This document shows positions 53,935 to 62,161 of a DNA stretch of 64,000 nucleotides, piece after piece (position 1 is the first letter of the stretch; each line of letters opens with the position of its first letter). Location of the stretch: positions 310,001 to 374,000 of the forward strand of contig NZ_JACIDN010000002.1 in the NCBI RefSeq assembly GCF_014196345.1. Reading direction: 5' to 3'. The notes under the pieces were generated by a model that did not search any database, was not told the origin of the DNA, and saw only the letters and a program-made list of their open reading frames with translations. This stretch comes from Methylobacterium brachythecii (GTDB lineage: Bacteria; Pseudomonadota; Alphaproteobacteria; Rhizobiales; Beijerinckiaceae). A program made the translations under genes and the position numbers.

Positions 53935-54066
53935 TCGGAGGAGGCAGGCAAGGCCGACACCGAGCCGATGTTTCCCGACTATCCCTACCTCTTCTCCAAT
54001 CGCCGCGTGACGGTGACGCTCCTCTCCGAAGCGCCGCCAACGCCGGCCGGCAAGGGACTGCCTTAG
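53935..54066 (+). pseudogene. motB: motB remnant (C-terminal ~43 codons of a MotB OmpA-like domain)
   Basis: Directly after the motA TGA and in the same frame, a ribosome-site-like GGAGGAGG is followed by codons for GKADTEPMFPDYPYLFSNRR and then VTVTLLSEAPPTPAGKGLP, stop at 54064-54066. This is the C-terminal end of a MotB peptidoglycan-binding domain (NRRVTVTLL..EAPP). The membrane helix, plug and most of the OmpA domain are missing. The cause is a deletion between the motB start region and its last codons. An ATG at 53968 could still start a 32-residue peptide. Confidence 0.7.
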
Positions 54067-54123
54067 GCGGGTCCTGTGCGCCTCGACGGTTACCGTTCGA
54101 TCGCAGCCGGTGCCGCGGGTTAT

Positions 54124-54146
54124 CCCCTCCCCTTTGCGGGGAGGGG
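54124..54146. terminator. GC-rich hairpin between the motB remnant and fccB
   Basis: CCCCTCCCC (54124-54132) and GGGGAGGGG (54138-54146) pair perfectly with a TTTGC loop. It lies between the convergent motA remnant and fccB and can serve either strand, but neither side has a U-run. Confidence 0.5.
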
Positions 54147-54170
54147 AGTGCCCACTCGAACGAACCGGTA

Positions 54171-55427
54171 TCAGCCGAACAGCTCGCGGGTGATCGTGCG
54201 GTACCAGGCTGCGCCGAGCACGGCTTCCTTCGCCCGGATTTCGGGCGCGGCATCGTCGGGGCTCAGTCCGCCGGCTCCCGGCACGGAGACCAACGCATCC
54301 CATTCGGGCGCATAAACCCCGGCGACGGAGAAGGCATAGTCGGGCGCGGCGAGGCTGTAGCAGACGTTGATCAGCCGCGGCTCGTCGGGTTTTCGCCCCG
54401 CGAGGAGGTCGGAAATCGCCTGGGCGCAGACCTTCCCTTGAGCGTTCGCCGAGAAGGCGGATTTCGGCATCGCCCCGGCCGCCGAGGCATCGCCAAGCAC
54501 GTGGATGCCCGGCACGCGGATCGACTCGAAGGTCACCGGATCGATGCGGCACCAGCCATAGGCATCCGCGAGACCAGCCTGGAAGCAGAGCTCCGGCGCG
54601 CGCTGGGGCGGGATCACGTTCGCGACCGCCGGAACGAACCGGCCGCCCTCGGCCTCGAGGACCATCGCTCCAGCCTCGACCCGTTTCAGGCTGCCACCCT
54701 TCGAGGCCGACACCCATTCGAGATGTTCGGGATAGAGGGTCTTCCAGGCGGTCTCGAATAGCGGCTGCTTCGAATATCTGTCCTTCGCATCGAGCACGAT
54801 CACCTTCGAGCGCGGCTTATGCGTCTTCAGGTAGTGCGCGATCAGGCTCGCCCGCTCGTAGGGGCCGGGCGGGCAGCGATAGGGCATGGCCGGCACCGAA
54901 ATGACGACGAGGCCGCCATCCTCCATTGCCGCGATCTGGCGCATCAGGAGGCTGGTCTGCGTCCCGGCCTTCCAGGCATGCGGCATCGCCAGGCTCGCCG
55001 CCTCGTCGTAGCCGGGGATCGCGTCGAAGCGCATCGCGACGCCCGGCGAGACCACGAGCCGGTCGTACGTGAGGCTGCCGCCGCTCGTGAGCCGAACCCG
55101 CCGGGCCTGCGCCTCGATGGCCGTCACCGTGTCCTGCACCACCGTGACGCCGGCGCGTACTACGCCCGCGTAGTCGAAGGTCACGTCCGAAATCGGCATC
55201 ATCCCCGCGATGACGGCATTGCTCGACGGGCAGGACGTGTAGGTTGCCGAGGGCTCGACCAGCGTCACGCCGAGGCCGAGCCGAACCAGCTCGCGCGCCA
55301 CCGTCACGCCGCCATAGCCGCCGCCGACCACCACGATCGCGGGCTTGCCCTGCGCCAGGGCCGGGGCGGCGAGCGCCGTCGCGGTCAATCCGCCGAGAAC
55401 CTGGCGGCGGTTGGCGCGGTCGCTCAC
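54171..55427 (-). CDS. fccB: Flavocytochrome c sulfide dehydrogenase flavoprotein subunit (FccB-like)
   Basis: A 418-residue periplasmic FAD enzyme of the sulfide:quinone/flavocytochrome c family. A Tat-type signal (NRRQVLGGLTATALAAPALA) precedes GKPAIVVVGGGYGGVTVARE (FAD site). YTSCPSSNAVIAGM and SKQPLFETAWK follow, and IHVLGDASAAGAMPKSAFSA is the C-terminal FAD motif. FCFQ-like ELCFQAGLADAYGWC holds further cysteines of the redox centre. Start at a GTG (55427) that overlaps the cytochrome stop as GTGA, so the pair is translationally coupled. It likely oxidises sulfide or a sulfur compound, with electrons going to the c-type partner. Confidence 0.85.
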   Translation of the reverse strand: MSDRANRRQVLGGLTATALAAPALAQGKPAIVVVGGGYGGVTVARELVRLGLGVTLVEPSATYTSCPSSNAVIAGMMPISDVTFDYAGVVRAGVTVVQDTVTAIEAQARRVRLTSGGSLTYDRLVVSPGVAMRFDAIPGYDEAASLAMPHAWKAGTQTSLLMRQIAAMEDGGLVVISVPAMPYRCPPGPYERASLIAHYLKTHKPRSKVIVLDAKDRYSKQPLFETAWKTLYPEHLEWVSASKGGSLKRVEAGAMVLEAEGGRFVPAVANVIPPQRAPELCFQAGLADAYGWCRIDPVTFESIRVPGIHVLGDASAAGAMPKSAFSANAQGKVCAQAISDLLAGRKPDEPRLINVCYSLAAPDYAFSVAGVYAPEWDALVSVPGAGGLSPDDAAPEIRAKEAVLGAAWYRTITRELFG

Positions 55428-55750
55428 GGCGCGGACTGCCGGTCGCGTCCGAGGAAGGCTGCGATTGCGCGCGCCTCGCCCGGTGAGAAACCCTTGGCAA
55501 TGCGCGGCATGATTGTTCCACCGCGTGTGCCCGAGCGGAAGGCAGCCATGGCCGCTTCGATCTCGGAGACGGTGAAGCCGGTCAAAGCGGGCATCTCGGT
55601 CGAACCGGCGCTGTGACAGCCCGAGCAGGAAGAGGCTCCGGCCGGTAGACGCTCGGCCGCGACTGCGCTCCAGCTTGTCACGGCCGCAAGCACAAGCGCT
55701 GGCATTCGCCATCGAAGGATCGACACGTCGACCGACACGCGTTCCACCAT
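55424..55750 (-). CDS. fccA: Cytochrome c subunit (FccA-like)
   Basis: A 108-residue single-heme c-type cytochrome. A signal peptide (MPALVLAAVTSWSAVAAERL) leads to the heme motif CSGCH, then TIMPRIAKGFSPGEARAIAA FLG, with the distal methionine in IMPR. It is a class I cytochrome like the electron acceptor of flavocytochrome c. Start at the ATG at 55750; one six bases upstream (55756) is possible, but AGG sits best before the later one. The gene immediately upstream of fccB is this one, 4-base overlap, no other operon member. Confidence 0.85.
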   Translation of the reverse strand: MVERVSVDVSILRWRMPALVLAAVTSWSAVAAERLPAGASSCSGCHSAGSTEMPALTGFTVSEIEAAMAAFRSGTRGGTIMPRIAKGFSPGEARAIAAFLGRDRQSAP

Positions 55751-55858
55751 ACTCATCCTACTAGTTGGTAGAATGCGAACGCTGGTTGTGCAAGTCGGAT
55801 CGCGTCCCCGAACGCCGTCGTTCGGAGGCCGCCCAGCAATGGCGGGCGATGGGCGTTC

Positions 55859-56371
55859 CTACTTGGCGACCAGAAGCGCCCAGTACACCTTGTACTTGGA
55901 GCCCGGCGCATAGGCCGTGGCGATCCCCATTCGGGTCGCGTCGGCGGAGAGCATCACTGCGTTGTGCGGAGGGCTGTCGCGCCAGCCGGAAAAGGCTTCG
56001 GCCAGGGTATGATAGCCGGCCGAGAGGTTCGCGCCGGGCGAGGCGTAGCCGAGGCGGCCGATCGCTGCCGACACGGTACGGCTCTGGCTCGGCTTGTCGG
56101 CGACCGCCATGGCGGCGGCCTCCGTCTCCGCGAGCTTCTGCAGTTCCGGATCGACCGTGAGCGCCGCCTCGCCGCGGCCCTTGCGATAGGCCGAGATCAT
56201 GTCGCGAGCCGCCGCGGTGTCCACTGACGCACTCGCCGTGGTGAGCGGAAGATACAGGCTCGGCAGCCCAGTATTGGCCTGCATGTCGCCGGCGCAGCCC
56301 GACAGCAGGCCGGCGACGAGACCGAAGCCGGTCGCGGCGGCGATGCAGCGCATGAGACGGCGCTCGGTCAC
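55859..56371 (-). CDS. CAP-domain lipoprotein with altered active site
   Basis: A 170-residue lipoprotein with lipobox LLSGC (MRCIAAATGFGLVAGLLSGC). The CAP domain is a diverged relative of the one at 23253. The block that in active CAP proteins reads AENLSAG is here GANLSAGYHTLAEAFSGWRD, with the glutamate replaced by alanine, and the first histidine motif is lost. SPPHNAVMLSADATRMGIAT keeps the second histidine. It may be a binding, not enzymatic, form. The GTG at 56371 is assumed as start; the ATG at 56353 also gives an intact signal peptide. Confidence 0.8.
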   Translation of the reverse strand: MTERRLMRCIAAATGFGLVAGLLSGCAGDMQANTGLPSLYLPLTTASASVDTAAARDMISAYRKGRGEAALTVDPELQKLAETEAAAMAVADKPSQSRTVSAAIGRLGYASPGANLSAGYHTLAEAFSGWRDSPPHNAVMLSADATRMGIATAYAPGSKYKVYWALLVAK

Positions 56372-56478
56372 GGCTTCAATGCTCCACGGGTACCGCGCTG
56401 GAAATGGGACTCCAGCGTGGCCGTCTCAAGTGGCCTGGCGTACGCGGCAGTGGATGAACGCCCTCGCGATTCCTCGGC

Positions 56479-57435
56479 TCAGGCGAGGCCGGGCGCCTCC
56501 AGGCACCAGGCCAGGATGCCCTTCTGCGCGTGCAGCCGGTTTTCGGCCTCGTCGAAGATCACCGATTGCGGGCCGTCGATCACCTCCGCGGTGACCTCCT
56601 CGCCGCGGTGGGCCGGCAGGCAATGCATGAAGATCGCGTCCTTCGCGGCGGCCGCCATCAGGCCGGCATCGACCCGGTAGGGCGAGAGCAGGTTGTGCCG
56701 ATAATGCTCGTCATCGTCGCCCATCGAGACCCAGCAATCGGTGACGACGGCATCTGCGCCGTCGACCGCCTCGTAGGCGTCGGTGGTGGCGTTGACCCGC
56801 GCGCCCTCGCGCTTGGCCCAATCGACCAGCGAGGACGGCATCGCCAGTTCGGGAGGCGCTGCGACGTTGAGGGTGAAGTCGAAGCGCGCCGCGGCGTGCA
56901 CCCAGCTCGCCAGCACGTTGTTGGCATCGCCCGACCAGGCCACCGTGCGGCCCTTGATCGACCCGCGATGCTCCTCGAAGGTCAGCACGTCGGCCATGAT
57001 CTGGCACGGATGCGAGACCTTGGTGAGCGCGTTGATCACTGGCACCGAGGCGTTCTCGGCAAGTTCGGCCATCAGCCCATGGTCGAGGATGCGGATCATG
57101 ATCGCATCGACGTAGCGCGAGAGCACGCGGGCGGTGTCGGCGACGGTCTCGCCGCGGCCGAGCTGCATCTCCTTGCCGGTCAGCATCAGAGTCTCGCCGC
57201 CGAGCTCGCGCATGGCGATGTCGAAGGAGACGCGGGTCCGGGTCGAGGGCCGGTCGAACACCATGGCGAGCTGGCGCCCGGTCAGGGGGCGATCCTCGGC
57301 GAGACGGCCCTTGCGGCGCGCGCTCTTCATGCTGGCGCTGGCATCGATGATGCGGCGCAGGTCGGCTCCAGAGAAATCCTTGAGGTCGAGGAAGTGGCGG
57401 ATGTCCCGTCCCGCCCCGTTCGCAGTCGCGGCCAT
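56479..57435 (-). CDS. argF: Ornithine carbamoyltransferase (anabolic)
   Basis: A 318-residue enzyme of arginine biosynthesis that joins carbamoyl phosphate to ornithine to form citrulline. Motifs are [20 protein letters not shown] (carbamoyl-phosphate site STRTR), [20 protein letters not shown] and the ornithine-site [40 protein letters not shown] (SMG loop) is also there. The length is family-typical. It starts at the ATG at 57435, 153 bases from argD on the same strand, as the second gene of an argD-argF unit common in Rhizobiales. Confidence 0.97.
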   Translation of the reverse strand: MAATANGAGRDIRHFLDLKDFSGADLRRIIDASASMKSARRKGRLAEDRPLTGRQLAMVFDRPSTRTRVSFDIAMRELGGETLMLTGKEMQLGRGETVADTARVLSRYVDAIMIRILDHGLMAELAENASVPVINALTKVSHPCQIMADVLTFEEHRGSIKGRTVAWSGDANNVLASWVHAAARFDFTLNVAAPPELAMPSSLVDWAKREGARVNATTDAYEAVDGADAVVTDCWVSMGDDDEHYRHNLLSPYRVDAGLMAAAAKDAIFMHCLPAHRGEEVTAEVIDGPQSVIFDEAENRLHAQKGILAWCLEAPGLA

Positions 57436-57526
57436 GATGTCGTGCTTCGCTTGTCGTTCGCCAGATCATGCTGCGTTTCGACCGCCTCGGTCAAAACGCT
57501 GAAATCATGATCGCTTCAATCAGTTA

Positions 57527-57574
57527 GAACATGCTTGGTGCGAAAAACCGTGTCCACTGTTTCGCAGCATGCTC
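57527..57574. repeat. Intergenic imperfect palindrome between argD and argF
   Basis: GAACATGCT...TGCGAAA is mirrored by TTTCGCA-GCATGCTC, giving two paired blocks around a central AACCGTGTCCACTG. Palindromes ending in GCATGCTC are repeated in the intergenic regions of many Hyphomicrobiales. It lies inside the argD-argF spacer and could affect relative expression. Confidence 0.55.
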
Positions 57575-57587
57575 TCGGTTGCCGGGC

Positions 57588-58820
57588 TCAGGCCGCTCCG
57601 CGGACCTGCGCCTCGATGGTACTCGCGGCGGCATCCAGGCGGTCGACCGCCTGGGCCACGTCGTCTTCCGTGATGATCAGTGGAGGCAACAGACGCACCA
57701 CGTTGTCGCCGGCCGGGATCACGAGCAGTTTCTGCGCGCGGGCGGCTGCCGCGAAATCGGTATTGAGTACGTTGAGCTTGAGCCCGAGCATCAGCCCCTG
57801 GCCACGGATTTCGGTGAAGACCCGCGGGTGCCGGTCGACCAGCTCGGCGAGCCGCTGCTTCAGGTGCAGCGAGACCTGCTGGACGCGCTCCAGGAAACCG
57901 TCGGCGAGGATCACGTCGAGCACGGCGTTGCCCACTGCCATCGCCAGCGGATTGCCGCCGAAGGTGGTGCCGTGCGTGCCGGCGGTGAGGCCGCGTGCGG
58001 CCTCGGCCGTCGCGAGGCAGACGCCGATCGGAAAACCGCCGCCGATGCCCTTGGCCACGGACATGATGTCCGGCGTGACACCGCTCCACTCGTACGCGAA
58101 GAACCGGCCCGTGCGCCCGACGCCGGTCTGGATCTCGTCGAAGATCAGCAGCAGGCCGTGCTCGTCGCAGATCGCGCGCAGGCGACGCAGGATCTCGGCA
58201 TCAACGTTGCGCACGCCGCCCTCTCCCTGGATCGGCTCGATCATCAGGGCGGCCGTCTCCGGTCCGATCGTGCTGGCGAGCGCCTCGAAATCGCCGAGAG
58301 GCACCTGATCGAATCCGTCGACCTTCGGGCCGAAGCCCTCGATGTATTTCGCCTGTCCGCCGGCCGCGATCGTCGCCAGGGTGCGGCCGTGGAAGGCGCC
58401 CTCGAAGGTGATGATCCGGTAGCGCTCGGGATGGCCGCCCGCCGCGTGATACTTGCGCGCCATCTTGATGGCGGCCTCATTGGCCTCGGCTCCGGAATTG
58501 GCGAAGAAGGCGACGTCCGCGAAAGTCGCGTCGACCAGCCGCTGGCCGAGCCTCTCGCCCTGCGGGATCTGGTACAGGTTCGAGGTGTGCCAGATCTTCT
58601 GCGCCTGGGCAGTCAGCGCCTCGACGAGATGCGGATGCGCATGGCCGAGCCCGTTCACCGCGATGCCGGCGCCGAAATCCAGATATCGCTCGCCGGTCTC
58701 CGCCACGAGCCAAGCGCCCTCGCCGCGCTCGAAGGCGAGCGGCGCGCGGTTATAGGTCGAGACGAGTGCGGAGTGGGACGCCAATGGGCTCTCCGTGACG
58801 AGGCCGCGCGATGCGGCCAT
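57588..58820 (-). CDS. argD: Acetylornithine/succinyldiaminopimelate aminotransferase
   Basis: A 410-residue PLP-dependent class III aminotransferase for arginine (and lysine) synthesis. The PLP lysine lies in [40 protein letters not shown] holds the cofactor-binding Asp. [20 protein letters not shown] and the C-terminal [20 protein letters not shown] complete the family pattern. Start at the ATG at 58820 ([20 protein letters not shown]) is typical; more upstream residues were rejected. It is first in the argD-argF transcription unit. Confidence 0.96.
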   Translation of the reverse strand: MAASRGLVTESPLASHSALVSTYNRAPLAFERGEGAWLVAETGERYLDFGAGIAVNGLGHAHPHLVEALTAQAQKIWHTSNLYQIPQGERLGQRLVDATFADVAFFANSGAEANEAAIKMARKYHAAGGHPERYRIITFEGAFHGRTLATIAAGGQAKYIEGFGPKVDGFDQVPLGDFEALASTIGPETAALMIEPIQGEGGVRNVDAEILRRLRAICDEHGLLLIFDEIQTGVGRTGRFFAYEWSGVTPDIMSVAKGIGGGFPIGVCLATAEAARGLTAGTHGTTFGGNPLAMAVGNAVLDVILADGFLERVQQVSLHLKQRLAELVDRHPRVFTEIRGQGLMLGLKLNVLNTDFAAAARAQKLLVIPAGDNVVRLLPPLIITEDDVAQAVDRLDAAASTIEAQVRGAA

Positions 58821-58995
58821 TCCAAAAGAAAGTGCCGCCTCGGAAACGGGCGGCACGCGCGCGATTACTATGACATGCGCCCTGCGTGTCAATTGTGACA
58901 GTCCGTGACGAGGCTTCTCGTCGATCGGCTTGCACAGAGCCGGCGCCCTGTGCTCAGACCGCCCGAAGACTCAAGCATCAGCGGGGACACGGCCC

Positions 58996-59469
58996 ATGAG
59001 TTCGGTCAAGGAACGTCTCGAGAAGCTCGGCATCACCTTGCCGAAGGCGGCGGCACCAGTCGCGAACTACGTGCCGTTCGTGCGCACCGGCAACCTCGTG
59101 GTGATCTCCGGCCAGATCTGTTTCGGCCCCGACGGCAAGCTCGCCGAGGTCCACAAAGGTAAGCTCGGCGCCGAGGTCTCGGCCGAAGCCGGCATCGCCG
59201 CTGCGCGGCTCTGCGCGCTCAACGTGCTCGCCCAGGTCCAGGCCGCCATCGGCGATCTCGACCACGGCGTCGTGCAATGCGTGCGTCTCGGCGGATTCAT
59301 CAACGCCGTGCCGAGCTTCGCCGGCCTCGCGCCCATCATGAACGGCGCATCGGACCTGATGGTCGAGATCCTCGGCGATCGCGGCCGCCATGCCCGCTCG
59401 ACCGTCGGCGTCGCCGAGCTGCCGCTCGATGCGGCCGTCGAAGTCGAGGCGATGTTCGAAGTGCACTGA
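58996..59469 (+). CDS. RidA/YjgF/YER057c family protein
   Basis: A 157-residue trimeric RidA-fold protein, larger than E. coli RidA (128 residues) and of the YjgH/TdcF side branch. Features are NYVPFVRTGNLVVISGQICF, LNVLAQVQAAIGDLDHGVVQ and GRHARSTVGVAELPLDAAVE VEAMFEV. The conserved arginine that binds the imine/enamine substrate in active members is seen in HARSTVGVAELP. Start at the ATG at 58996. It ends two bases before the phosphodiesterase gene start, so both are one operon. Confidence 0.92.
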   Translation: MSSVKERLEKLGITLPKAAAPVANYVPFVRTGNLVVISGQICFGPDGKLAEVHKGKLGAEVSAEAGIAAARLCALNVLAQVQAAIGDLDHGVVQCVRLGGFINAVPSFAGLAPIMNGASDLMVEILGDRGRHARSTVGVAELPLDAAVEVEAMFEVH

Positions 59470-59471
59470 GC

Positions 59472-60218
59472 ATGGCCGCGCCGGGCTGGCTGATCGAACG
59501 GCCGATCGCCCATCGCGGGCTGCATGACCGCACGGCCGGCATCCCCGAGAACACGATCGCCGCGGCGCAAGCCGCCATCGCCGGCGGCTATGCCATCGAA
59601 TGCGACGTGCAGCCGAGCCTCGATGGCGAGGCCATGGTGTTCCACGACGACGCGCTGGGGCGCCTGACCAAGGCGAGCGAACCGACGGCCTCGCGCAATG
59701 CCGCCGATCTCTCGACGCTCGCCATCGCGGGCACGGCGGAACGTATCCCGACCTTGCCCGACTTCCTGCGGGTGATCGCTGGGCGGACACCACTGATCAT
59801 CGAGGTGAAGACGCAGTTCGACGACGACCAGCGGCTCGCTCGCCGCGTCGCCGAGGTCGTCGCGGGCTATCAGGGGCCGGTGGCGCTGAAATCCTTCGAT
59901 CCGCGCATCGTCGGCGCATTGGCCGAGTTGGCCAAGGGCGTGCCGCGCGGGATCGTCGGCGAGAGCAGCCAGGATGATCCGTCCTATGGGCGGCTCAGCG
60001 CGGCCCAGCGTTTCGGGCTCGCCAACCTGCTTCACCTGGAGGACACCCGGCCGGATTTCCTGTCCTGGCGCGTCGACGACCTCCCGGGGGGCGTGCCCTA
60101 TCTTTGCCGCCACCTCGGTCGGATGCCGGTGATGACCTGGACGGTGCGCACCGACGATCAGCGCAAGAACGCGGCAGCCCATGCCGACCAGATGGTGTTC
60201 GAGGGCTTTCGGCCGTAG
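59472..60218 (+). CDS. Glycerophosphodiester phosphodiesterase
   Basis: A 248-residue TIM-barrel enzyme without a signal peptide, so cytoplasmic (UgpQ type), which hydrolyses glycerophosphodiesters to glycerol-3-phosphate and alcohol. Family motifs are PIAHRGLHDRTAGIPENTIA (HR..ENT), YAIECDVQPSLDGEAMVFHD with the metal Glu/Asp and HDDALGRLT, and LIIEVKTQ. MTWTVRTDDQRKNAAAHADQ is the C-terminal part. Start at the ATG at 59472 from the two-base gap with the RidA-like gene. Confidence 0.93.
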   Translation: MAAPGWLIERPIAHRGLHDRTAGIPENTIAAAQAAIAGGYAIECDVQPSLDGEAMVFHDDALGRLTKASEPTASRNAADLSTLAIAGTAERIPTLPDFLRVIAGRTPLIIEVKTQFDDDQRLARRVAEVVAGYQGPVALKSFDPRIVGALAELAKGVPRGIVGESSQDDPSYGRLSAAQRFGLANLLHLEDTRPDFLSWRVDDLPGGVPYLCRHLGRMPVMTWTVRTDDQRKNAAAHADQMVFEGFRP

Positions 60219-60243
60219 CGCCTTGCCACCTCCCCACAGCACG

Positions 60244-60275
60244 AAAAAACCCCGCCGCCGGGCTCGGCGACGGGG
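60244..60275 (-). terminator. Intrinsic terminator of the CsbD-type gene
   Basis: On the minus strand a stem from CCCCGTCGCCG and CGGCGGCGGGG (11 bp, one mismatch, 4-base loop) is followed by six T (60244-60249). It lies 19 bases after the stop codon at 60294. The opposite strand has no U-run. Confidence 0.85.
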
Positions 60276-60293
60276 CTTGGTTCGGGCGGCCGC

Positions 60294-60737
60294 TCAGCGG
60301 CGGCTGTGCAGCAGCAGGGCGAGGCCGTAGCCGACGGCGCCGGCGATCAGCAGCGCGACCATCGGATTCTCCTCGACTCGCGCAGTCACCGCCCGATGCC
60401 CATCGCGGACATAGTCGCCGCTCCGGTCATAGGCGTCGCGCGCATAGTCGCTGCCGCGGTCATAAGCATCGCGCGCGTAATCAGCACCGCGATCATAGGC
60501 GTCCCGGGCATATTGGGTGCCGCGATCGTAGGCGTCGTTCGCGTAATCGCTGGCATCGTCGGCGACGTCGCGCGCCTTGTCCTTGGCCTCGCCATAGGTC
60601 TGCTGAGCCTTGCCCTGCACGTCGCGGTAGCGGCCCTCGAGCGAGTCCCGCGACGAGCCAACGGCATCGCCGATCGCGCTCTGGACCTTGCCGCCAAGCT
60701 CCTTGGCGCCGCCGATGACGCGATCCGTATCAACCAT
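60294..60737 (-). CDS. CsbD-family protein with 11-residue repeats and C-terminal membrane anchor
   Basis: A 147-residue protein beginning with a CsbD-like stress domain (DRVIGGAKELGGKVQSAIGD, SLEGRYRDVQGKAQQTYGEA). Residues 65-108 are four 11-residue repeats (YARDAYDRGAD and variants), which form an amphipathic helix like group 3 LEA proteins. The C-terminus is a single membrane helix, NPMVALLIAGAVGYGLALLL, ended by HSRR. It probably protects membranes in drying or stress. Start at the ATG at 60737; it ends at the terminator at 60244. Confidence 0.85.
   Translation of the reverse strand: MVDTDRVIGGAKELGGKVQSAIGDAVGSSRDSLEGRYRDVQGKAQQTYGEAKDKARDVADDASDYANDAYDRGTQYARDAYDRGADYARDAYDRGSDYARDAYDRSGDYVRDGHRAVTARVEENPMVALLIAGAVGYGLALLLHSRR
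60414..60545 (-). repeat. Four tandem 33-bp repeats encoding 11-residue LEA-like units
   Basis: Units YANDAYDRGTQ, YARDAYDRGAD, YARDAYDRGSD and YARDAYDRSGD each span 33 bp. DNA and protein are well conserved between units, suggesting recent tandem duplication. It is coding, not CRISPR or satellite DNA. Confidence 0.9.
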
Positions 60738-60871
60738 TGTCCATACTCCTCGAAACGGGTGCCATCCGCCCGGCGCGATGAGCCGCGCGGCGGGTGGATC
60801 GATCACAGAACGCCCGAAACCCGATTGTGTCCCGAGTTGCGGCGAATTTCTCGCCGCGGCCTGACGACCGC

Positions 60872-62149
60872 TCAGCGACCGCCCCGGCCCGGACCGCCGC
60901 CGAATCCACCGAGGCCTCCGCCACCGAGCCCACCGCCCGGACCACCACCGCCGAGCCCGCCCCCTCCTAGGCCTCCGCCGCCACCGAGACCGGGCCGGCC
61001 ACCGCCAAAGCCGCCATCGCCTCCCCCGCCGAATCCGGGGACGGGGCGCGTGTCGATCCGGAGACCATCCCTGCCCGGCAGTCCATCGAGGCCGCTGCGG
61101 CCGGGGTTGCCCGGGATCGGGTTGCTGGATCCGGGATCGAAGCCGCCTCGGCCGGGAAGCTGGCTCCTGCCGGGTCCGAAACCGTTCGGGCGCTCGCCCC
61201 CGAGCCCCCTGCGACCGCCCGCATCGTCGCGGCCCTGGATGCGCAGCGAATCGGCGTTCAGCCGTCCGTCCGCCGCCACGGCGCTGGTGATCACGGCTCG
61301 GGCTCCGCTCGCGACCGAGAGACCTGAGGCGTTCGCCAGCCGCAGCCCCGAGCCGAGGTGGAGACCATCGCCCTGCCGCACGACGTAGCCCTCGATCGAA
61401 GCGCGCCCGAGTCCCGCGGCGAACGGCCGGCTGACGTCCCGCGCGGTGGAGACCGCGAGGCCGCCGGATGCCGGCTCGCCCTCGACCGCGGCGCGGCGAC
61501 CGACGAGCCCTGCCTTCAGCCCGTCGAGCTTCAACCTGCCGATCATGGGCGCTCCGTTGGGGCCCTTGCGGACCGGTCCGGCGACGAGGGCCGGCCCCGC
61601 CGGCCGCGACTCGATCAGGCTCGCGACGATGGTGCCGTCACTCCGGCGCAACCCGCTGACGGCGACGCGGTCCCCGACCTTCCAGGCGGATCCCTTGGAG
61701 GAGGACACCGACTGCCCGAGCACGGTCATGCGCCCTCTGGCGACGGCCTCGACCGGGCCGACCACCTCGCTGGTGACGTCGATCCGGTGCGTCGAGAGCG
61801 CGCCCTCCCCGCCTTGCGCCACCACCCGCACAACATGCCCGATCTTCAGGTCCGAGACCCGCGCCGGCACGCCGTCGATACGGACGGCAACGTCGCGCGG
61901 ATAGGCGATGCGCAGGTCGTTGACGACGATGGAGCCGAAGCGCCGGATCGTGCCGATCACGCCCGTCCCGCCGATGCCGCGGTCGCCGCCGGGCAGTTCG
62001 TCCTCGGACGGCCGCGCGCCGGTGCCCCCGATGCCGCGATCGCCCGGATCGACCTGCGCCCGCGGCATCCGCACCGAGGCGAGCAGCAGCGGCAGGCCGC
62101 CGAGCAGCCCGAGGAACCTACGTCGCCGCGGGGAGAAAGCGTCGCTCAT
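60872..62149 (-). CDS. Exported DUF5666-domain protein with glycine-rich C-terminus
   Basis: A 425-residue exported protein. The Tat-like signal has RRRRFLGLLGGLPLLLASVR. Two GDRGIGGTG units flank the start of the mature protein. Three or more beta-rich DUF5666 repeats follow (GVIGTIRRFGSIVVNDLRIA, VEGEPASGGLAVSTARDVSR, GYVVRQGDGLHLGSGLRLAN). The last ~95 residues are Gly-rich (GGGLGGGGLGGGGPGGGLGG). The function is unknown; secretion and low complexity suggest a surface role. It lies 12 bases after the DUF6502 gene, so they form one unit. Confidence 0.8.
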   Translation of the reverse strand: MSDAFSPRRRRFLGLLGGLPLLLASVRMPRAQVDPGDRGIGGTGARPSEDELPGGDRGIGGTGVIGTIRRFGSIVVNDLRIAYPRDVAVRIDGVPARVSDLKIGHVVRVVAQGGEGALSTHRIDVTSEVVGPVEAVARGRMTVLGQSVSSSKGSAWKVGDRVAVSGLRRSDGTIVASLIESRPAGPALVAGPVRKGPNGAPMIGRLKLDGLKAGLVGRRAAVEGEPASGGLAVSTARDVSRPFAAGLGRASIEGYVVRQGDGLHLGSGLRLANASGLSVASGARAVITSAVAADGRLNADSLRIQGRDDAGGRRGLGGERPNGFGPGRSQLPGRGGFDPGSSNPIPGNPGRSGLDGLPGRDGLRIDTRPVPGFGGGGDGGFGGGRPGLGGGGGLGGGGLGGGGPGGGLGGGGLGGFGGGPGRGGR

Positions 62150-62161
62150 GAGCGCCTCCCC

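Noticed and set aside
60414..60545. Tandem repeats that might be a CRISPR or minisatellite
   Set aside because: Units are head-to-tail 33-mers without spacers and stay in frame in a protein with 11-residue units, so they are coding repeats.
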